A stretch of DNA of 20,027 nt, taken from contig DAOUYX010000005.1 of assembly GCA_030665925.1 (NCBI GenBank), forward strand, positions 1 to 20,027, in the 5' to 3' direction. A model generated the notes under the pieces. It saw only the letters and a list, made by a program, of their open reading frames with translations, was not told where the DNA came from and did not search any database. Positions 15,217 to 20,027 of the stretch are shown here, piece by piece. The position numbers were made by a program, and so were the translations under genes. Within the stretch, counting starts at the first letter, position 1. Each line of letters opens with the position of its first letter. This DNA comes from Methanosarcinales archaeon (GTDB taxonomy: Archaea; Halobacteriota; Syntropharchaeia; Alkanophagales; Methanospirareceae).

Positions 15217-15522
15217 ATGGAAAAAGATTGGCGAAACGTATTTCAAAAGGAGCTTTGCGAGCACGGAATCGAACTGGATTTAGATGGTAAGAAGTTTAAA
15301 GGGTTGATTACCACTTTCAGGCAATCAAAATGTTCCGAAGTGGAGATGAAGTCAGAACGCGGAGATACTATCGCTTATATAGATGCAGATGCTGCAGTTC
15401 CTCCGACTGGCAGCATCCTAACAAGCTCCAATGGCAAGAAGCTGACTGTAGTAGGCAATAAACTTGAAAGCCAAATCGGAACTTCACCGATATTCCGAGT
15501 ATTATTCCTTAAACACTCTTAA
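15217..15522 (+). CDS. Head-closure/stopper-like small protein
   Basis: The start at ATG 15217 (MEKDWRNVFQKELCEHG) gives 101 residues; ATG 15187 lies inside the palindrome and would add a short hydrophobic leader. The sequence is a short helix followed by beta strands (FKGLITTFRQ, GDTIAYID, LTSSNGKKLTVVG, FRVLFLK), consistent with the small beta-barrel of phage head-closure or tail-terminator proteins. It resembles the N-terminal ~105 residues of the fibre gene at 13239. It lies between connector and tail-tube-like genes, as expected for a neck component. Confidence 0.55.
   Translation: MEKDWRNVFQKELCEHGIELDLDGKKFKGLITTFRQSKCSEVEMKSERGDTIAYIDADAAVPPTGSILTSSNGKKLTVVGNKLESQIGTSPIFRVLFLKHS
15508..15517 (+). 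promoter_or_regulatory. Candidate promoter element CTTAAACACT
   Basis: It overlaps the last codons of the head-closure-like gene and lies 31 bases before the tail-tube ATG. The ten bases are identical to the element at 12811. A run of seven T (15531-15537) sits directly before the start, with no Shine-Dalgarno site. Confidence 0.4.
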
Positions 15523-15538
15523 ATCAATCCTTTTTTTC

Positions 15539-16240
15539 ATGACCTTTGAGGTGAAGAATATTAAGGCATTTCAGTGCGCTTTCTGGAATGAAGGCAATGA
15601 TCACGGGGGCGATATTGACCTTGCTAATGAAATCAGTCTGTCCAATATCGAACAGAACATTTTTGATGATGTTAGTGACGCGGAACGTGTTGCAGGCGAT
15701 ACAGATTACCGTAAAATATTTTTGCGTAATGAGAACGCGGAAACATGGGCGGCCGTCAAAGCGTGGATCTCACAATTCACTCTTTCAACTGACGATGAGA
15801 TCACTGTGCTTCTCGGTGGGACAAAAAGTAAAGAGTCCACTCCAGTCGCTTTAACGGGCACGGTCACGTTCGCAGCAACCACCGCTATCGTAGGCAGCGG
15901 AACAGCATTCACCACTGAGCTCGCAGTTGGTGAGAAGATATATAACGTCACCGATGATGTAGAAGGTGATGCAAAAGCTATTGCATCTATCGAAGATGAT
16001 ACGCATCTCACATTGAGCGCATCATACGCAGGCACAGCAGGAGCAGGCAAGACGGCAAATGTTGCAGGTATTGATCAGTGCACTTTCGTTTCGCCCAGTT
16101 CCAAAGCTCACGGAGATGTGCTTTCGCTTAGTGATCTCGCGGAGAATGTCTATAAAGGCATCTGGATTAAACGTATCGTTGACGCCGCTTCAAGCGGATA
16201 CGATAACAACCAGTTTGCGTTAAAGTTTGAAAGTTCGTAG
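15539..16240 (+). CDS. Tail-tube-type or virion structural protein with inserted beta domain
   Basis: A 233-residue protein starting at ATG 15539 (MTFEVKNIKAFQCAF). Residues ~50-80 (ERVAGDTDYRKIFLRNEN, TWAAVKAWI) match a pattern common in phage virion structural proteins. Residues ~102-175 are an inserted module (TGTVTF, GSGTAFTTELAVGEKIYNV, IASIEDDTHLTLSASYAG) that recurs in many phage tail and fibre proteins as a small beta domain. The C-terminus returns to the first domain (WIKRIVDAASSG, NQFALKFES). It ends with tandem stops TAG TGA. A tail-tube or major tail role is suggested by its place after neck genes, but no tape-measure gene follows. Confidence 0.6.
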   Translation: MTFEVKNIKAFQCAFWNEGNDHGGDIDLANEISLSNIEQNIFDDVSDAERVAGDTDYRKIFLRNENAETWAAVKAWISQFTLSTDDEITVLLGGTKSKESTPVALTGTVTFAATTAIVGSGTAFTTELAVGEKIYNVTDDVEGDAKAIASIEDDTHLTLSASYAGTAGAGKTANVAGIDQCTFVSPSSKAHGDVLSLSDLAENVYKGIWIKRIVDAASSGYDNNQFALKFESS

Positions 16241-16252
16241 TGAAAGGGGAAA

Positions 16253-16375
16253 ATGGCGGTAACTTATTCCGGTGTTACGCGGGTGAAGAAAGCGAAATGA
16301 ATATGTACTGAATGCGGCCAACAACATACCGTTACGCCATTCACAATGGACAATATTAAAAAAATACGAATTTAA
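16253..16375 (+). pseudogene. Zinc-knuckle small gene interrupted by in-frame UGA
   Basis: It starts at ATG 16253 after GAAAGGGGA, 12 bases past the tail-tube stop. The frame reads MAVTYSGVTRVKKAK, then TGA (16298-16300), then ICTECGQQHTVTPFTMDNIK up to TAA at 16373. The part after the stop has a CxxC knuckle and looks like protein, so the two parts probably belong to one ~40-residue gene. A single G-to-A change of a TGG Trp codon would explain it, as would read-through. Elsewhere in the window TGA serves as an ordinary stop. Confidence 0.5.
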
Positions 16376-16421
16376 TCGATTCTGTGTCAATAGGTTAGAT
16401 AAAGAAAACTTCCCTTGTGCC

Positions 16422-16445
16422 TTCAATAATTGAAAGGTTTATATA
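16422..16445 (+). promoter_or_regulatory. Archaeal promoter with upstream palindrome
   Basis: TTTATATA (16438-16445) follows a purine-rich BRE-like GAAAGG and ends 24 bases before the ATG at 16469, which fits a leaderless archaeal transcript. Just upstream, TTCAAT-A-ATTGAA (16422-16434) is a perfect palindrome touching the BRE, well placed for a repressor. It drives the small-gene region to the right. Confidence 0.65.
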
Positions 16446-16468
16446 CTGGTATCCGTATATCTGTTTAT

Positions 16469-16636
16469 ATGGAAGTATCAATAAACGAGGAAATAGAAAA
16501 GGAATTTAGGGAAAGGGCGATGCAAATATATGGCTATCGAAAAGGCTCGCTTAAAGAAGCATTGGAAAAAGCGATAGGAGATTGGTTAAAGAATGTTGCA
16601 TCCCAAAGCAAAAAAGGGGAGGGAATAGATGGTTGA
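16469..16636 (+). CDS. Small ribbon-helix-helix-type regulator (55 aa)
   Basis: The start at ATG 16469 is fixed by the TATA box 24-31 bases upstream; an ATG at 16430 would precede and overlap the promoter. The product runs beta (MEVSINEEI), helix (EKEFRERAMQIYG), turn, helix (KGSLKEALEKAIGDWL), the layout of archaeal MetJ/Arc-like proteins. The YGYRKGSLKEALEKAI stretch is typical of a widespread archaeal family. It may regulate its own promoter through the palindrome at 16422-16434. It could also be an antitoxin, but no toxin partner is recognisable next to it. Confidence 0.6.
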   Translation: MEVSINEEIEKEFRERAMQIYGYRKGSLKEALEKAIGDWLKNVASQSKKGEGIDG

Positions 16637-16688
16637 ATTATGCGCGATATGCGGGGCGAGAGAGGAAACACGGGAGAGCGCGATATAA
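16629..16688 (+). CDS. Cys-pair microprotein (19 aa)
   Basis: A tiny frame that overlaps the preceding stop and ends exactly one base before the next ATG. It contains CAICG, a single zinc-knuckle half-site. The fit between neighbours suggests translation, but its size makes it uncertain; it may be only a coupling peptide. Confidence 0.35.
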   Translation: MVELCAICGAREETRESAI

Positions 16689-16874
16689 ATGCCTAAAATA
16701 GCTTTTAAAGGGGAAATCACTGATTTTCACCCTACAAAAAATAGTACCGTGAAGGTTACTATCGAAACAGACTTAGACGAAGAAAGCGCAAAGCTACTCT
16801 GGCTCTTAGATAAGGGTCTTGATATTGTTATCACCGACAACCAGACAACCTTAGCAGAACACGAGGGTAAATAA
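16689..16874 (+). CDS. Small hypothetical protein (61 aa)
   Basis: It begins immediately after the microprotein stop (TAAATG). The product is acidic, with beta strands (IAFKGEITDF, TVKVTIETDL) followed by a helix (EESAKLLWLLDKG) and a final strand (DIVITDN). This compact alpha/beta layout suggests a folded, soluble protein. No family recognised. Confidence 0.5.
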   Translation: MPKIAFKGEITDFHPTKNSTVKVTIETDLDEESAKLLWLLDKGLDIVITDNQTTLAEHEGK

Positions 16875-16875
16875 G

Positions 16876-17034
16876 ATGCCAACGGGATACCATAATCAGA
16901 TAGATAAGATAAATACTGAAAAGGCAATCGCATTCGTTGAACATATCGAAGAGCATCTTACTGCCGGTCAGAAAGTCGTATGCAAGATTTGCGGAATGAC
17001 AATCGATGAAATCTATGAGGAGGGAGCAGATTAG
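16876..17034 (+). CDS. Small helical protein with CxxC (52 aa)
   Basis: The start is one base after the previous stop. An N-terminal helix (QIDKINTEKAIAFVEHIEEHL) is followed by VVCKICGMTIDEIYEEG, a zinc-knuckle-like CxxC motif. It ends two bases before the next gene. It is one of several CxxC microproteins in this virus; the function is unknown, possibly protein-protein contact or transcription-related. Confidence 0.5.
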   Translation: MPTGYHNQIDKINTEKAIAFVEHIEEHLTAGQKVVCKICGMTIDEIYEEGAD

Positions 17035-17036
17035 AG

Positions 17037-17330
17037 ATGACCAGAATCGGTAATAATGTAAGACTTACAGAGCAAGCCCATACAACTCTTTCAAAAATGG
17101 CAGAAAAGCTCAATGTTTCAATGAAAGAGATAGCCAGTGAAGCTATTTTCGTGTTAGCCCAAGAGGAGGTCAGAGAAAAAGAACAGCGAGAGTCTATAGA
17201 AATATACGAGAAAAGGGTGGCAATCTTATCGAGACGAATACGGGGTAATAGACATGCAACGTTCGGTGCATTCGTTCTCGGTGCGATTACGAGCGGGTGC
17301 GCTGTGTATTTCTCGGTGGTGGTGCTATAG
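17037..17330 (+). CDS. Membrane-anchored ribbon-helix-helix protein
   Basis: A 97-residue protein. Residues ~6-44 (NNVRLTEQAHTTLSKMAEKL then SMKEIASEAIFVLA) match a ribbon-helix-helix DNA-binding fold. Residues ~43-68 form a charged helix, possibly coiled coil, and residues ~75-97 are a hydrophobic segment that ends the protein. Basic residues (RRIRGNRH) just before it predict a cytoplasmic N-terminus, so the DNA-binding part would face the cell interior. A role tethering DNA or virus genome to the membrane, or membrane-linked regulation, is inference. Confidence 0.6.
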   Translation: MTRIGNNVRLTEQAHTTLSKMAEKLNVSMKEIASEAIFVLAQEEVREKEQRESIEIYEKRVAILSRRIRGNRHATFGAFVLGAITSGCAVYFSVVVL

Positions 17331-17564
17331 ATGGATCGAGAAATCAAAGTAACTAAATGCGGTGAACTACTTAGCTGCGAATCTGAGGACAGAATAAGCA
17401 TTGAGTTCTCTCCTATTGACCTTCTAAATCTGAAAGAAATATTTCAGATACGAGCTTTGGACGCAACGGATTACAATAAACAAGCTGATGAACGTGGTAT
17501 GCGCGAATTATTCATGAGAGGACGTGTGATGTGGGAAAACATGAGAAAGGGGAAAGATAAGTGA
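17331..17564 (+). CDS. Small hypothetical protein (77 aa)
   Basis: It starts at the base after the preceding TAG. The product is charged, with an N-terminal beta part (EIKVTKCGELLSCESEDRIS) and a helical C-terminus (ADERGMRELFMRGRVMWENMRK). It overlaps the next GTG start by four bases (GTGA). No family recognised; co-translation with the nuclease suggests a related function. Confidence 0.5.
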   Translation: MDREIKVTKCGELLSCESEDRISIEFSPIDLLNLKEIFQIRALDATDYNKQADERGMRELFMRGRVMWENMRKGKDK

Positions 17565-17938
17565 GCACAACCAGCAAACGTGCATGGCAGAAGCTGGAGC
17601 AGCGAGTATGCGCAAAGCTCGGAGGCAGACGCACACCACTATCCGGCAGCAACAGCCAGCATGGCACTTCTGCAGATTGCATTGAAACAGCCTATCCCGG
17701 GCTCTACATTGAGGTTAAGCTCCGAGCTTGCTTTCTGCATCACACTATTTTTAAGCAAGCAGCAAAAGCAGCGCAGAAAGAAAGCAAAACGCCTATTCTT
17801 GTTACGCACGTCAAGAATGAAGAGAGCGAATTGGTCACACTGAGGATTGAGGATTTCTTAAAGCTTATCTCTGTGGAGGCGAACGTGAAGAAACGCTCGG
17901 ATGAGAGAGAGAAGGGGACAGGCTGGGGGAAATACTGA
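17561..17938 (+). CDS. PD-(D/E)XK nuclease, resolvase-like
   Basis: A 125-residue protein with a GTG start coupled to the preceding stop. It has the motif order of small PD-(D/E)XK nucleases: a helix with E13 (KLEQRVCAKLGGRR), D39 in GTSADC, the EVK core (E51, K53) in LYIEVKL, and a following helix with Gln66 (IFKQAAKAA). The GGRRTPLSGS and HGTSAD elements are typical of phage resolvase-like or recombination nucleases of this size. It probably cuts branched or double-stranded DNA during replication or recombination. A restriction-type role cannot be excluded. Confidence 0.68.
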   Translation: MSTTSKRAWQKLEQRVCAKLGGRRTPLSGSNSQHGTSADCIETAYPGLYIEVKLRACFLHHTIFKQAAKAAQKESKTPILVTHVKNEESELVTLRIEDFLKLISVEANVKKRSDEREKGTGWGKY

Positions 17939-17941
17939 GAA

Positions 17942-18127
17942 ATGAAGAAATCGAACACTCCTTCTCAAGACGAAGCTCATGCACTAATTGAGGGCACTAC
18001 TTCATTATTCCATTCAGTTTCAGATAACTTTCTAAAGCACACAGAAGAGGGCTGCATTAAAATACGCAAAGAATCCGCAAGGTTTGCTGTAACAGTGAAG
18101 TTAGAAAGGAAAAAGGAGGCGAAATAG
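17942..18127 (+). CDS. Small hypothetical protein (61 aa)
   Basis: It starts three bases after the nuclease stop. The product is helical with a short strand (SARFAVTVKLERKK) at the end and no motif. It probably belongs to the same transcript as its neighbours. Confidence 0.45.
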   Translation: MKKSNTPSQDEAHALIEGTTSLFHSVSDNFLKHTEEGCIKIRKESARFAVTVKLERKKEAK

Positions 18128-18133
18128 CGAAAA

Positions 18134-18496
18134 ATGAAATCTAAAATAGAAAAGAAATTGGATGAAGAATTTGAGCTACTCGGTATCAGACCGCGAATAT
18201 ACCATTTTAGGGATCTCTCACTTTTCAATGCGATCACCATTGCTACAGTGAGCGATATTGATGAGGATGATTTCTGGTCCACTTTTGAGGATATAAATCG
18301 ATCCAAGTCCAGCTTTGTCCGCAACCATCCATTACCTGTTCATGACGGAAGTTACGTTTTGCAGAAACTGACCATGATGTCTTACGGCGTTGCCCTTTGT
18401 GATTTACAGGATCAATTCAACCGCCGATTAGGGCGAGTTATAGCAAAGGGAAGGCTGTTAAAACATTTGAAGAAGGGGGCGAAACCGCAAAGATGA
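18134..18496 (+). CDS. Hypothetical protein (120 aa)
   Basis: A soluble, mostly helical product with an acidic middle (DIDEDDFWSTFEDINRSK) and a basic C-terminus (RRLGRVIAKGRLLKHLKKG). I do not recognise the family. The ATG lies seven bases after the previous stop; the end overlaps the next small gene by four bases. Confidence 0.5.
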   Translation: MKSKIEKKLDEEFELLGIRPRIYHFRDLSLFNAITIATVSDIDEDDFWSTFEDINRSKSSFVRNHPLPVHDGSYVLQKLTMMSYGVALCDLQDQFNRRLGRVIAKGRLLKHLKKGAKPQR

Positions 18497-18609
18497 ATTC
18501 GTACCGCACTACAATTCCACGAGCAGCAGCTTACAAGCGCAGCCAAAAAGACCGCTACGTGACGAAATATTTGACTGTTCAAAAAAAAGGAGTGAAGAAT
18601 AGAAGATGA
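18493..18609 (+). CDS. Basic microprotein (38 aa)
   Basis: It is bounded by ATGA overlaps on both sides, which argues that it is translated. The product (start MNSYRTTIPRAAAYKRSQ) is strongly basic, rich in Arg, Lys and Tyr, and could bind nucleic acid or a protein partner. No family recognised. Confidence 0.5.
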   Translation: MNSYRTTIPRAAAYKRSQKDRYVTKYLTVQKKGVKNRR

Positions 18610-19016
18610 ATAAAAATGAAAAAAGCAAGGAAGCAGAAGAAAAAGAACCAAATACAGTAATACCAATCTGGGAAGGGGAGTACGTTAAATTGAGTGTTGC
18701 CGAAAGAGAAGAAGAAATGATTGCAGAAGAAGTTGAGGATTACTATGGACTTCCTGATGTCCTCCTCGAGGAAGAACATGGGGTAATTGAGCAACTAAGA
18801 AAAAGATTCCCAAATAATTACCCTGGTCATGTTCTGCAAGGAGGGAATTGGTATCAGGAAACATATGCACCCACTTTTAAACTTTCAATGAACGGTAGAG
18901 AAGAAATGCCAAATATACTCAAACTATCCACTCCATATGGAAGGCTGAAGAGCATAGCTGAAACAGCAGCAATAATATCTGAAATAGAGGAGGGAAGGGT
19001 GAAGAAAAGAAGATGA
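18606..19016 (+). CDS. Hypothetical acidic protein (136 aa)
   Basis: The N-terminal ~45 residues are highly charged and probably disordered. The middle has EVEDYYGLPDVLLEEEHG and FPNNYPGHVLQGGNWYQ, and the C-terminus is helical. Cytoplasmic; no enzyme motif or family recognised. Coupled to both neighbours by ATGA overlaps. Confidence 0.5.
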   Translation: MNKNEKSKEAEEKEPNTVIPIWEGEYVKLSVAEREEEMIAEEVEDYYGLPDVLLEEEHGVIEQLRKRFPNNYPGHVLQGGNWYQETYAPTFKLSMNGREEMPNILKLSTPYGRLKSIAETAAIISEIEEGRVKKRR

Positions 19017-19168
19017 AAACAAAAGATATTGAGGAGATTATAGCATACGGGAGAGCAAACAACAGAACAAATGAAGATACAGCAAAGCGGATTGTAGAAA
19101 AAATAAACGCTCGATGGTATCACAGCAGAAAAGACCAATGCGAGGATATAATTGAGGTTGATGAATAA
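19013..19168 (+). CDS. Small helical protein (51 aa)
   Basis: It overlaps the previous stop by four bases. The product is two helices (TKDIEEIIAYGRANN; TAKRIVEKINARWYHSRK) with an acidic tail. No motif recognised. Confidence 0.45.
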   Translation: MKTKDIEEIIAYGRANNRTNEDTAKRIVEKINARWYHSRKDQCEDIIEVDE

Positions 19169-19171
19169 AAG

Positions 19172-19585
19172 ATGAGCGAAGAAGAAATGGGCATAACAGA
19201 AGAACTTATAAGGATGTTTGAAAAAGCAGAAGAGATACAAATGTGGAAACCACCTGTCCCCGTTGGATTCTATCCTGTAAATATCCCTTTTTATGATTTA
19301 GAAGGAAATTTGTGGTTCAATAAAGACAATCAGGATTACATTTGGTTTCCAACACAAGGTCAATTACAAGAGATGGCTTGGGCGAAAGAATACCACGAAG
19401 ATAACATTGACCACCTCTTAATGCGATTTTATACAGAAATCCACAACACTCCAGATTTTAATTGGGGGTATTGGGATATGTTTAGAACAATGGAAGCGAA
19501 ATGGTTAGCTTTCGTTATGAGAACTCGTTACAATAAAATTTGGAATGGAAAGGATTGGACAGGGGTAAAGGAAGCTAAGAAATGA
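19172..19585 (+). CDS. Conserved phage hypothetical protein
   Basis: A 137-residue protein. The segments IWFPTQGQLQEMAWAKEY and MEAKWLAFVMRTRYNKIWNG, in this order, match a conserved protein seen in many phage genomes, whose function is unknown. It is rich in Trp and Tyr, soluble and mainly helical. Presence in this region supports a viral origin for the right part of the window. It overlaps the next gene by four bases. Confidence 0.65.
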   Translation: MSEEEMGITEELIRMFEKAEEIQMWKPPVPVGFYPVNIPFYDLEGNLWFNKDNQDYIWFPTQGQLQEMAWAKEYHEDNIDHLLMRFYTEIHNTPDFNWGYWDMFRTMEAKWLAFVMRTRYNKIWNGKDWTGVKEAKK

Positions 19586-19752
19586 ACGGAGAAAAACAAG
19601 CTAAGATAGGGGTGGAAATTATCTCGAAAGAAGTTAAAGAGTCGCAACTATTACGTGACTTGCGAGTACGCAGAGGTAGTATGGAATTATTGCGTGACCT
19701 GCGTGCAGTCAGAGGAGAGATAGAAGCATTGAGGAGGAAACTGGAGAAATGA
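19582..19752 (+). CDS. Small coiled-coil protein with internal repeat (56 aa)
   Basis: It contains two near copies of LLRDLR(V/A)xRG (about residues 23-32 and 38-45), then EIEALRRKLEK. The pattern is a basic coiled coil. ATGA overlaps at both ends support translation. Function unknown. Confidence 0.5.
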   Translation: MNGEKQAKIGVEIISKEVKESQLLRDLRVRRGSMELLRDLRAVRGEIEALRRKLEK

Positions 19753-20027
19753 CCTTTTCGACAACAATTAAAAAAGAATGGTGGGATAAAAAGATGCAGC
19801 AGTACAGAGAAAAAGGTTATTTTTATGAATATAAACGATACAACTCATACTGGGATGTTAGATTAAGCAAAATAAACGTATTCCCTATACACGCAGTATT
19901 CCTGGTCGGTTCTGCTCCACACAGAGCGTCAATAACACGGATATGCCATGTGAGTATGTACGATATACCTGCAGATATATGTAAATTTTTGATGGAAGCT
20001 CCAAATGCACAGATGAGCGACATGGTT
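19749..20027 (+). CDS. ASCH/PUA-like domain protein, 3' end outside window
   Basis: The first 93 residues are visible and the frame is open at the right edge. IKKEWWDKKMQQYREKG, then YEYKRYNSYWDVRL and AVFLVGS, follow the order of small phage and prokaryotic ASCH-type proteins (KEW-DKI then Y-E-Y-R-YW-R then hydrophobic-x-G), which are thought to bind RNA or modified nucleotides. The call is tentative because only part of the gene is seen and some conserved positions differ. It is coupled by ATGA to the coiled-coil gene. Confidence 0.45.
   Translation, partial: MTFSTTIKKEWWDKKMQQYREKGYFYEYKRYNSYWDVRLSKINVFPIHAVFLVGSAPHRASITRICHVSMYDIPADICKFLMEAPNAQMSDMV

Noticed and set aside
16238..16243. 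TAG used as a sense codon (pyrrolysine)
   Set aside because: TAG ends several genes in good context (8751, 10296, 14642, 17034, 17330), and at 16238 it is backed up by an adjacent TGA, so it behaves as a stop.

Overview
This window looks like part of the genome of a head-tailed (Caudoviricetes-type) virus or provirus, and the host is probably an archaeon. Virion genes fill most of the left 16 kb: portal, DUF2213-type protease, HK97-like capsid protein, connector, head-closure-like and tail-tube-like proteins, and several fibres. Evidence for an archaeal host is an archaeal-looking BRE/TATA box (TTTATATA, 16438-16445) at leaderless distance from a ribbon-helix-helix gene, several gene starts without a Shine-Dalgarno sequence, and archaeal-looking small regulators. 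Moderate A+T content and the genes seen would fit a methanogen or methanotroph-type euryarchaeal host, but that is only a guess. Other genes do have good Shine-Dalgarno sites, so a bacterial host is not strictly excluded.

Layout. 1-801: end of the portal gene. 779-2344: a protein joining a nucleotidyltransferase-like domain to an ATP-dependent DNA ligase, coupled to a cysteine-rich YkgJ-like protein (2341-2667). 2668-5859: three fibre or surface genes with poly-glycine hinges. 5849-6919: a LigD-type 3'-phosphoesterase homologue, then a small membrane protein and two tiny genes. 7576-11332: protease/scaffold, decoration protein, major capsid protein, a fibre-like protein, a YvrJ-like holin candidate and a small structural protein. 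11332-12783: a seven-repeat beta-propeller. 12849-16240: connector, a repeat-rich fibre with a head-closure-like N-terminus and a fibronectin III C-terminus, one inverted gene on the minus strand (14645-15160), a head-closure-like protein and a tail-tube-like protein. 16253-16375: a zinc-knuckle gene broken by an in-frame UGA. 16469-20027: a dense, translationally coupled run of small genes, including a ribbon-helix-helix regulator, a membrane-anchored ribbon-helix-helix protein, a PD-(D/E)XK nuclease, a conserved phage hypothetical protein and a partial ASCH-like protein.

How it fits together. The left part builds and decorates the virion. Unusually, the ligase and phosphoesterase lie inside the structural cluster, which suggests end-repair enzymes made late and perhaps packaged or used at ejection. 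The right part resembles an accessory or early control region with its own strong promoter. Within the structural region a recurring element (CTTAAAC followed by a purine) sits 31-43 bases upstream of genes that lack a Shine-Dalgarno site, and is a candidate viral promoter class. No stretch longer than 300 bases lacks a gene. I saw no tRNA, rRNA, CRISPR array, insertion sequence, integrase, terminase or tape-measure gene in the window.
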